Source of the DNA: Prolixibacteraceae bacterium
GTDB taxonomy: Bacteria; Bacteroidota; Bacteroidia; Bacteroidales; Prolixibacteraceae
DNA length: 43,097 nt
Assembly: GCA_025355875.1 (NCBI GenBank)
Contig: JANXYV010000146.1
Span: 1 to 43,097, forward strand
Direction of reading: 5' to 3'
Shown here: positions 36,753 through 43,097 of the stretch, piece by piece
Numbering within the stretch: the first letter of the stretch is position 1
Layout of the letters: each line of letters opens with the position of its first letter
The notes under the pieces: model-generated
What the model saw: only the letters and a program-made list of their open reading frames with translations
What the model was told of the DNA's origin: nothing
Database searches by the model: none
Translations under genes and position numbers: made by a program

Positions 36753-38078
36753 CTACAACAAGCTGTAGCCTTTGCGGTACTGATAATGCATCAGTTTCGT
36801 GGCTGCGCCATCTTTATCGTCGATAAACGTTTCGGTTTTTGGATTCCATTTAACGGTGCGTTTCAGTTCGCAGGCGATATTTCCCAGATTGCAAACGGTA
36901 CAACTGCTGTGTCCAATTTCGACCGGAACTGCCGGATCTTTACGCTGACGAACTGCCTCGACGAAATTGATCTGGTGAGGAATTTTGGTCTCATACGGAC
37001 CTGTATCTCCTGATGCTTTAACTTGCGGAAGAAATTTGTCATCCGAAGCCTTGAAGTGCTGCCGTGAAACTTCAATCCATCCGGTCTTTCCAATGAATTT
37101 TACTCCTTTTGTTTTTGCCTCGTCGAATGGTTCTGAGGTCATGATCGTTCCGTTGGCATATTTGAATTGCATAAATTCGGTGCCATCGCCAATCGGTGAA
37201 GCTTCGACTGGTCCGTTCCGGTCCATGCCAAGGCCCCATTGGGCGATATCGAACATGTGAGCACCCCAGTCGGTTGTGAAACCGCCGCCCATTTCTTTGT
37301 ACCAGCGCCATCCACCCCAGAACTGTTCGTTTTGTTCAGGTTCAATGGTAATAGGTGGATCGAGTTGAGCATTGTAATGGATCGGCATTGGCAGTGAACC
37401 TAACCATAAATCCCAGTTTAAATCGGCCGGAATTTTTTCTTCAGGTAAATCGTAGGGTTTCGGAGGAGCTCCCACATAGGCATTTACTTTTTCGATCTTG
37501 CCCAGAGCGCCTGATTGAACCAGTTTGACAGCATGCTGGAAGTTTGGATCGGAACGTTGCTGGCTACCTAACCCAAAAATACACTTGGATTCACGAATTA
37601 CACGTCGTAATTCCTGTCCTTCCTTGATAGTGAAAGTCATCGGTTTTTCCAGATAGATATCCTTTCCTGCTTTGCAGGCAGCGACGGCAATCCGGGCATG
37701 CGAATGGTCGGGAACTGCAATGACAACTGCGTTAATGTCGGTTCTGGCCAATAATTCTTCAAATTTTTCGTAGGTCTTAATTTTCGACGGTTTTCCGGCT
37801 TTGTCATAGAATGCTTTCACTCTTTTCTCAAAACGCTTCCGTTTTACGCCGTATACATCGCATCCGGCAACTACCTGAACTCCTGGAATCTGAAGGAAAC
37901 CGTTCAGAAGAAACATTGCTTGTTGTCCCATGCCAATGAAACCCAATTTCAGGTTGGTCTCAGCCGCATTTAATTTAAAGGCTGATAATGAAGAGAACAT
38001 GGCAACTCCGGCAACACCGAGTGTGGCTGTTCCAAGAAATTGCCGTCTCGAAACTCCTTTTTTAATTTGATTTTCCAT
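36753..38078 (-). CDS. Tat-exported Gfo/Idh/MocA-family oxidoreductase
   Basis: The 441-residue protein begins with a twin-arginine signal (SRRQFLGTATLGVAGVAMFS, RR at 11-12). A Rossmann domain follows (LGFIGMGQQAMF; EKP at 144-146 in IYLEKPMTF, the cofactor/active Lys motif) and the C-terminal alpha/beta domain contains GGWRWYKEMGGGFTTDWGAH. Secreted members oxidise or epimerise sugars using tightly bound NAD(P), often as glycosidases of the GH109 type. The Tat signal means it folds with its cofactor before export. It has its own terminator. Confidence 0.91.
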   Translation of the reverse strand: MENQIKKGVSRRQFLGTATLGVAGVAMFSSLSAFKLNAAETNLKLGFIGMGQQAMFLLNGFLQIPGVQVVAGCDVYGVKRKRFEKRVKAFYDKAGKPSKIKTYEKFEELLARTDINAVVIAVPDHSHARIAVAACKAGKDIYLEKPMTFTIKEGQELRRVIRESKCIFGLGSQQRSDPNFQHAVKLVQSGALGKIEKVNAYVGAPPKPYDLPEEKIPADLNWDLWLGSLPMPIHYNAQLDPPITIEPEQNEQFWGGWRWYKEMGGGFTTDWGAHMFDIAQWGLGMDRNGPVEASPIGDGTEFMQFKYANGTIMTSEPFDEAKTKGVKFIGKTGWIEVSRQHFKASDDKFLPQVKASGDTGPYETKIPHQINFVEAVRQRKDPAVPVEIGHSSCTVCNLGNIACELKRTVKWNPKTETFIDDKDGAATKLMHYQYRKGYSLL

Positions 38079-38262
38079 ATTGATTTTACTAGTTGGTTAC
38101 ATCCGTTTTTGAAGCGGGTAAAAATAGGTTTTTACAACTCGTGATCAAAATTTACAAAACACAAACTTTTTGAATATGCAAATTCAGGCTATGATGTTTC
38201 TGGTTAATCTTCGATAAATGAAAAATTACTGTTACTTTTAACAAACCCTAAATCTTACCGAT

Positions 38263-39543
38263 ATGATTCCTCTAAATATTATTCCATTAATTTTAGGCAT
38301 CCGGCCTGAATTTGTGCTTTTTGGAATTACCTTGCTTGGAGTAGCCCTTTTCCACAGGCAAACCCTTTGGGTCTCTTTAATCGGCTTGTTGGCTATTCTG
38401 ATTTTCAAATTTGTAGCTATTCCTGATTTTAGTCTTTCGGAGCATTTGTTTGGAAATAATTCTTTTACTGATCAGGTTATCAACAAGGATATGCGTGTTG
38501 GTGAATGGAGCGTTTTACTCAATTTACTGGGTCTGCTTCTGGGTTTTGCCATTTTGGCAAAGCATTTTGAAGAATCGGGAGTTCCGGAATATTTACCTAA
38601 CATTCTCCCTGACGACTGGAAAGGCCCTCTGGTATTGCTGATTTCAGTTTTTGTTATTTCCTCTTTCCTTGATAACATTGCCGCCGCCCTGATTGGCGGG
38701 GCTATTGCAATAGTTGTATTTAAAGGAAAAGTTCATCTCGGATATATAGCGGCCATTGTGGCTGCCAGTAATGCAGGAGGTTCAGGAAGCGTGATCGGAG
38801 ATACCACCACTACTTTAATGTGGATTGAAGGTGTTCATCCCTGGAATGTTTTTCATGGATATGTTGCTGCGTTTGTTGCCTTAGCTTTTTTCTCAGTTTT
38901 TGCATCGTTCCAACAGGATAAATATCAGCGTATTCAGAAAGATGCAAGCCCCGATGCACGGATCGACTGGATTAAGTTGGGTACTGTTTTGATGATTTTA
39001 TTGTTGACGATCGCAACCAATGTTTATTTAAACTTTCCGGCTCTCGGAGTATGGATCGCTATCATCATAGGTTCTTTCTTTACCAAAACGCCTTGGATCG
39101 AAGCCCGGAATTCAATCGGTGGTTCCATTTTTTTGCTTGCTCTGGTCACTTGTGCATCTTTAATGCCTGTAAATGAATTGCCTGTTGCCTCCTGGCAGAC
39201 AGCTTTCTCGCTGGGATTTGTATCTTCAGTGTTTGATAATATTCCTTTGACAAAACTGGCGCTTGAACAAGACGGATACGACTGGGGAATGCTTGCTTAT
39301 GCTGTTGGGTTCGGCGGTTCCATGATTTGGTTTGGATCATCCGCCGGAGTTGCTATAACCAATAAATTTCCTGAAGCCCGTTCCGTTGGAGCCTGGATCA
39401 AAGCCGGCTGGCATGTCATTGTGGCCTACATTCTTGGATTTTTCGTTTTGCTCTTCCTCCTGGGCTGGGAACCACAACCAATCCATCACAAATCCGGTAC
39501 TGAAACCATTCGAACAACACCTGAAAAAGTCATGGTTCAGTAG
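38263..39543 (+). CDS. citrate/Na+-type permease (ArsB/NhaD/CitM-like ion transporter)
   Basis: The 426-residue protein has about 10-11 TM segments. The central motif SSFLDNIAAALIGGAIAIVV and the repeat SSVFDNIPLTKLALEQDG are the two pseudo-symmetric DN loops of the ion-transporter superfamily (citrate transporter, NhaD). AASNAGGSGSVIGDTTTTLM also fits the NhaD group. It probably exchanges Na+ or transports a dicarboxylate/citrate. It has its own upstream gap and is followed by an ArgE-like gene after 140 nt. Confidence 0.85.
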   Translation: MIPLNIIPLILGIRPEFVLFGITLLGVALFHRQTLWVSLIGLLAILIFKFVAIPDFSLSEHLFGNNSFTDQVINKDMRVGEWSVLLNLLGLLLGFAILAKHFEESGVPEYLPNILPDDWKGPLVLLISVFVISSFLDNIAAALIGGAIAIVVFKGKVHLGYIAAIVAASNAGGSGSVIGDTTTTLMWIEGVHPWNVFHGYVAAFVALAFFSVFASFQQDKYQRIQKDASPDARIDWIKLGTVLMILLLTIATNVYLNFPALGVWIAIIIGSFFTKTPWIEARNSIGGSIFLLALVTCASLMPVNELPVASWQTAFSLGFVSSVFDNIPLTKLALEQDGYDWGMLAYAVGFGGSMIWFGSSAGVAITNKFPEARSVGAWIKAGWHVIVAYILGFFVLLFLLGWEPQPIHHKSGTETIRTTPEKVMVQ

Positions 39544-39683
39544 AAAATGAAAAATTAAATGTTTAATTGGTTAAGATCTGCTGAAAAATTAAAATCCGAA
39601 TAAAAAACAACGTTTTTTGGTTCATTAAATTGAAGGTATCCATTTTTTGTTGATTTTTGTCGGGCATTGAAACGAGATCAACC

Positions 39684-40733
39684 ATGGAAGAGTATATCAG
39701 ACTTTTAAAAACGATCATTGCTACGCCTTCGCTGAGCAGGGAAGAACATGAAGCCGCTCTTGTAATTCGTCAGTTTTTGACTGGACTCAATCTTGATTTT
39801 CAGCAAAAAATGAATAATACCTGGGCCCGGAATCAATACTGGAAAAACGGGCTTCCGGTTATTTTGCTTAATTCTCATATCGACACGGTTAAACCGTCAA
39901 GTGGATATACCCGCGATCCGTTTTTGGCCGAACTTAAAGATGGAATTTTGTATGGACTGGGAAGCAATGATGCAGGTGGTCCGCTGGTTACCTTGCTTGC
40001 TGTTTTTGTCCATTTTTATCCGATGGAAAATCTTCCGTTTAATCTGATCTTTGCAGCAACTGCCGAAGAAGAGATTTCAGGAACAAATGGCCTTGCAAGC
40101 GTTCTGAACGAATTTGGTCCTCTTGATCTGGCCATTGTGGGTGAACCTACCAAAATGCAAATGGCAGTGGCCGAAAAAGGATTACTAGTGTTGGATTGTA
40201 GTTGTCATGGAAAATCAGGCCATGCCGCACGCGAAGAAGGAGAGAATGCCATCTATAAAGCGATGGCGGATATTGAAATAATCAGAAAGTACCAGTTTGA
40301 GAAAACCTCGGAAATTCTAGGGCCGGTAAAAATGTCGGTGACTATGATCAATTCCGGAACACAGCACAATGTGGTACCTGATACCTGTACTTTTGTGGTG
40401 GATGTGCGAACCAATGAACATTACTCGAACCAGCAGGCTCACGCAATTATATCCGAACTAATTGATTCAGAAGTAAAACCCCGGTCTTTTCGCCTGAATT
40501 CTTCGGCAATTCAGCTCGATCATCCAATCGTTCAGAGAGGAATTGCTCTCGGTCTGAATTATTACGGTTCTCCTACCACTTCTGATCAGGCTGTAATTCC
40601 TTTCCCATCGGTAAAAATCGGTCCTGGCGACAGCGCCCGCTCCCACACCGCCAATGAGTACATTTTGATTTCTGAACTGGATGAAGGATTCAGAATATAC
40701 GTCGAATTGCTTACCAATCTTGAGATTGCATAA
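39684..40733 (+). CDS. argE: M20 family metallopeptidase, probable acetylornithine/succinylornithine deacetylase
   Basis: 349 residues from the ATG at 39684 (an in-frame TTG at 39657 is less likely). The di-zinc site of the M20 family is intact: H65 and D67 in NSHIDTVK, D96 in GSNDAGG, E128/E129 in TAEEE and E154 in VGEPTK. The C-terminal His is in GDSARSHTANEY. The central dimerisation domain (CHGKSGHAAREE) is present. In Bacteroidota ArgE-type enzymes can act on N-succinyl-ornithine in arginine synthesis; other amide hydrolysis is possible. No arg genes lie nearby in the window, so the symbol is tentative. Confidence 0.82.
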   Translation: MEEYIRLLKTIIATPSLSREEHEAALVIRQFLTGLNLDFQQKMNNTWARNQYWKNGLPVILLNSHIDTVKPSSGYTRDPFLAELKDGILYGLGSNDAGGPLVTLLAVFVHFYPMENLPFNLIFAATAEEEISGTNGLASVLNEFGPLDLAIVGEPTKMQMAVAEKGLLVLDCSCHGKSGHAAREEGENAIYKAMADIEIIRKYQFEKTSEILGPVKMSVTMINSGTQHNVVPDTCTFVVDVRTNEHYSNQQAHAIISELIDSEVKPRSFRLNSSAIQLDHPIVQRGIALGLNYYGSPTTSDQAVIPFPSVKIGPGDSARSHTANEYILISELDEGFRIYVELLTNLEIA

Positions 40734-40762
40734 AAAAGAGACCTGTCCCCCAACAGGTCTCT
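40732..40762 (-). terminator. rho-independent terminator of the glnK-amt operon
   Basis: AGAGACCTGT and ACAGGTCTCT (40737-40746, 40753-40762) pair perfectly over 10 bp around a 6-nt loop; on the minus strand the hairpin is followed by TTTTTT (40737-40732). It sits 87 nt after the amt stop and overlaps the stop region of the convergent argE-like gene, so the same DNA carries an ORF end and a terminator. Confidence 0.82.
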
Positions 40763-40848
40763 CACGAAAACTCCGGAAAACTTCCGAAGCAGAGAAATAT
40801 AGAAATCTAACTAAACTCTATTTCAACTGACGAATCAGGCAATCAGGA

Positions 40849-42204
40849 TTAATCCTCGTTCAAGGCCATTTCATTGTGCTGTGTAATGTCGAGACCAGCA
40901 ATTTCTTCTTTCTGGCTTGCACGTATACCAACCATTTTGTCAACGATCTTAAAGAGAATGTAGGTCATTCCTCCTGAAAATACAATAGTTGTCACGGTTG
41001 CAATAAGTTGGATCCAAACCTGTCTCGGGTTGCCATAGAACAATCCGCTATAAGAAGACTGAATAGCGGGTGTTGCCAGAAATCCGGTTAGAAGGGCGCC
41101 GATTATTCCACCAATTCCGTGTACACCAAAGGCATCGAGTGAATCGTCATATCCGAATTTGTGTTTCACTACAGATACCATAAAGAAACAAGCAATGGCA
41201 ACAATAATTCCGATCACGACAGCGCCAATAACTCCAACAAATCCAGATGCAGGTGTGATTGCAACCAAACCTGCAACAGCGCCAGTACAAATCCCTATTA
41301 CAGTTGGTTTCTTATTTATTGACCAATCTAAAAGCGCCCAGGTAAAAGCTGCAGTAGCGGTCGCAACGTGCGTTGCAAGGAATGCGCTGATGGCCAATCC
41401 ATCGGCAGCCAGGCCACTTCCTGCGTTAAAACCAAACCAGCCGAACCACAACAGTGCAGCACCAATAACTACCAAAGGAACATTATGAGGAGCTGTCGGA
41501 TGATTGTTGTAATTTCTCCGTGAACCGATCATCAAGGTCATAACCAGGGCAGCGATACCGGCATTTATATGAACTACAGTTCCACCGGCAAAATCAAGTG
41601 CTCCCATTTTGAATAACCAACCGTCGGCTGACCAAACCCAATGAGCCACCGGATTATACACAAAAATGGCCCAAAGAAGAGAAAAAACAAGGAATCCTTT
41701 AAATTTAATGCGTTCAGCATAGGCTCCAATAATCAATGCAGGTGTAATTACTGCAAACATACATTGGAACAGAACAAATGAAAGATGTGGAATGCGGGCA
41801 GTTGCCTGTGAAATGTAATAGGGACTCACATCATTGATGCCAATTCCATTGAGGAAGGCCCAGTTGAACCCCCCAATAAATGGCGCCAAAACCCCGGTGG
41901 ATGATCCGAATGACATACTGTATCCGAAAAATACCCATTCCAGGGTAATTGCAGCGGTAAGTATGAAACACTGCATAAGAATATTCAGCACGTTTTTCTG
42001 GCGAACTAAACCTCCATAAAACAATGCCAATCCGGGAATGGTCATCAACATTACCAATGCAGTAGCAACAATCATCCAGGCGGTATTTCCGAAGTCAATG
42101 TACGGAGTCGGAGCTGGCGCTGCAGTTGCTCCCTGAGCGAAAAGCAGGGTAGGGGCAAGCCATCCTAAGATAGCCAGGCCAATGTATTTTATTTTGGGTT
42201 TCAT
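40849..42204 (-). CDS. amt: ammonium transporter (Amt family)
   Basis: The 451-residue protein has a cleavable-type N-terminus (AILGWLAPTLLFAQGATA) as in many Amt proteins, then 11 TM segments. GLALFYGGLVRQKNVLNILM, the MDFAGGTVVHINAGIAALVM-like stretch (here ALDFAGGTVVHINAGIAALV, with the first pore His) and FGVHGIGGIIGALLTG with the second pore His are present. It moves ammonium/ammonia into the cell and is probably gated by the P-II protein encoded just upstream, 31 nt away. Confidence 0.94.
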   Translation of the reverse strand: MKPKIKYIGLAILGWLAPTLLFAQGATAAPAPTPYIDFGNTAWMIVATALVMLMTIPGLALFYGGLVRQKNVLNILMQCFILTAAITLEWVFFGYSMSFGSSTGVLAPFIGGFNWAFLNGIGINDVSPYYISQATARIPHLSFVLFQCMFAVITPALIIGAYAERIKFKGFLVFSLLWAIFVYNPVAHWVWSADGWLFKMGALDFAGGTVVHINAGIAALVMTLMIGSRRNYNNHPTAPHNVPLVVIGAALLWFGWFGFNAGSGLAADGLAISAFLATHVATATAAFTWALLDWSINKKPTVIGICTGAVAGLVAITPASGFVGVIGAVVIGIIVAIACFFMVSVVKHKFGYDDSLDAFGVHGIGGIIGALLTGFLATPAIQSSYSGLFYGNPRQVWIQLIATVTTIVFSGGMTYILFKIVDKMVGIRASQKEEIAGLDITQHNEMALNED

Positions 42205-42235
42205 TTGATTTTCTTTTTAGTTGAAATGGAGGGAA

Positions 42236-42580
42236 TTATTTGTTGTACAGCGATTCGTCGCCGCGATCTTTGGTCCGGATGCGGATGGACTGAGCAATGT
42301 CACTGACGAATACCCGTCCGTCGCCGCTTTCGCCGGTATAGGCTGATTCAAGGATTGCGTCGATTGATTTTTCAACATTCTGGTCGCGGACTACAAAAGA
42401 TATGTACATCCGCGCTACCGAATTTACATCGTAGGCAATTCCGCGGAAAATTAGTCCCTGTCTTGCCGTGCCCTGACCTTTCACTTCCCACCAGGAGAGA
42501 AAGTCAATGTCAGCTTCGTGAAGAGCTGCACGTACTTCTTCAAACTTCGTTTTTCGAACGATGGCTTCAATTTTCTTCAT
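42236..42580 (-). CDS. glnK: P-II family nitrogen regulatory protein
   Basis: The 114-residue protein has the P-II fold: KKIEAIVRKTKFEEVRAALH at the start, the T-loop VKGQGTARQGLIFRGIAYDV with Y50 at the position of the uridylylated Tyr51 of E. coli, and the C-terminal signature GDGRVFVSDIAQSIRIRT. It binds ATP/ADP and 2-oxoglutarate and controls the adjacent Amt by plugging its pore. The T-loop sequence is divergent. It comes first in the operon, as usual for GlnK-AmtB. The symbol is by context. Confidence 0.92.
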   Translation of the reverse strand: MKKIEAIVRKTKFEEVRAALHEADIDFLSWWEVKGQGTARQGLIFRGIAYDVNSVARMYISFVVRDQNVEKSIDAILESAYTGESGDGRVFVSDIAQSIRIRTKDRGDESLYNK

Positions 42581-42617
42581 AACAATTAAATTTTTGCGTT
42601 TTTATTCTTTTTTATTA

Positions 42618-42638
42618 TCAGGAATGGGTAGTTCCTGA
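42618..42638 (-). promoter_or_regulatory. inverted repeat before glnK
   Basis: TCAGGAA and TTCCTGA are perfect 7-bp arms around a 7-nt centre, 38 nt before the ATG. It may be an operator for nitrogen control or a leader hairpin; no known regulator motif is matched. Confidence 0.35.
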
Positions 42639-42643
42639 ACAAA

Positions 42644-42673
42644 CAAAATTTATTAATGATTTATGGATTCAAA
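42644..42673 (-). promoter_or_regulatory. possible promoter of glnK-amt
   Basis: On the minus strand TTTG (42673-42670), a 17-nt spacer, then TAAATTTTG (42652-42644), one base longer than TAnnTTTG. It lies about 64 nt before the ATG and just upstream of the TCAGGAA/TTCCTGA repeat. Confidence 0.35.
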
Positions 42674-42710
42674 AATAATAGAAAATTACATAGTACCTAT
42701 AAAATTATGG

Positions 42711-42749
42711 GGTAATATTAAAAAATAGATATAAATATTTAATATTACC
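42711..42749. repeat. 12-bp perfect inverted repeat in an AT-rich stretch
   Basis: GGTAATATTAAA (42711-42722) and TTTAATATTACC (42738-42749) are exact reverse complements around a 15-nt AT-only centre with one G. It could be a protein site upstream of the nitrogen operon. A second, looser pair, TACCCC/GGGGTA (42799-42804, 42824-42829), lies beyond. Confidence 0.4.
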
Positions 42750-42847
42750 TAAATTATATGGTGGTGTTGTTTGAAATATATACAATAAATTGTAGTTATA
42801 CCCCATATTAATTATTCATATTCGGGGTACTAAAAGGACTAATAAAC

Positions 42848-42879
42848 AAAAAATGCAGCCGATTGGAGCTGCATTTTTT
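42848..42879. terminator. strong bidirectional hairpin
   Basis: AAAAAATGCAGC (42848-42859) and GCTGCATTTTTT (42868-42879) are perfect 12-bp arms around CGATTGGA; T runs result on both strands. No gene in the window ends here: the nearest on the minus strand starts at 42580. It may end a transcript that enters from beyond 43097, or a short RNA. Confidence 0.6.
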
Positions 42880-42880
42880 G

Positions 42881-43097
42881 CTTTGTAGTATTGAAGGAGT
42901 GCCAAGGATTTCATATTTCAAAGAGGACAAACCCGGAGGGATTGCATGTTTATAGAAAATTTGGGTTAATGGACAAAAAGAATGGTGAAAACCTCTGTAA
43001 TCCTTTATTGGTATAGCTTTGCGAGAAATCAAAAATATGAATAAAAAAAGTGCTTTTATTGTGGTTCAAAAATAACGCTCAAATACGGTAAAATTGA
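42881..43097. repeat. repeat-like intergenic sequence at the window edge
   Basis: A 217-bp stretch without a supported gene. It contains AAACCCGGAGGGATTGCATG and TTATAGAAAATTTGGGTTAA, which resemble dispersed intergenic repeats that I recall from Bacteroidota. The minus-strand frame here (74 codons) is probably spurious. A copy-number check is needed to settle it. Confidence 0.3.

Noticed and set aside
42808-43032. Minus-strand frame of 74 codons at the window edge
   Set aside because: It crosses a perfect hairpin and a repeat-like stretch and has no start context or family.

Overview
The window looks like chromosomal DNA of a Bacteroidota bacterium, probably an environmental Bacteroidia lineage (a Prolixibacteraceae or Marinilabiliales type is a guess). 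The reasons are a TTTG-N19-TAnnTTTG promoter in front of the toxin-antitoxin pair, general lack of Shine-Dalgarno sites, a DUF6266 gene, a BamA-like/TamB pair, a secreted LacZ-type GH2 enzyme, a Tat-exported Gfo/Idh/MocA protein and many small outer-membrane barrels. No rRNA, tRNA or CRISPR array was seen.

Layout. 158-3716 (-): a tight four-gene cluster of a metallophosphoesterase, a predicted barrel protein, a glycerophosphodiesterase-like lipoprotein and another barrel; it looks like an envelope phosphodiester-processing unit. 3717-8354 is the accessory region: an N-terminally truncated ORF, a higBA toxin-antitoxin pair with its own promoter and hairpin terminator, an unrecognised HTH-like protein family, a DUF6266 gene, an orphan ORF fragment fused to a degenerate IS21-family element (istA fragment plus three 27-bp end repeats), and a RAYT transposase tail with its hairpin. 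8355-9780 (-): a VTC-domain polyphosphate polymerase-like protein with its DUF4956 membrane partner.

10003-13781 (-): GNAT, metallo-beta-lactamase-fold hydrolase, atypical SDR, classical SDR and TetR. A 17-bp near-palindrome occurs both before tetR and before the SDR, so the set is probably a small TetR regulon. 13957-14030 holds REP-like hairpins. 14087-16644: a CobW-type GTPase, an AEC transporter and a HAD phosphatase. 16869-20147: exported beta-galactosidase. 20329-22707: two L,D-transpeptidases of different families. 22732-25883: PPK2, a Tyr/Gly-rich lipoprotein and a barrel protein.

25952-28293 (-): GT39 glycosyltransferase and PAP2 phosphatase (translationally coupled, lipid-linked envelope modification), divergent from 28523-34706 (+), a BamA/TamA-like barrel and TamB. 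34712-36594 (-): VOC dioxygenase-like protein and an SDR with an altered NNAG motif. 36753-38078 (-): Gfo/Idh/MocA oxidoreductase with a clear terminator. 38263-40733 (+): citrate/Na+ type permease and an ArgE-like M20 deacetylase. 40849-42580 (-): P-II regulator and Amt ammonium transporter, ended by a strong terminator that overlaps the argE stop. 42581-43097 has no gene but holds inverted repeats, a hairpin and a repeat-like stretch.

The most unusual parts are the 3.9-8.1 kb accessory patchwork and the duplicated TetR operator.
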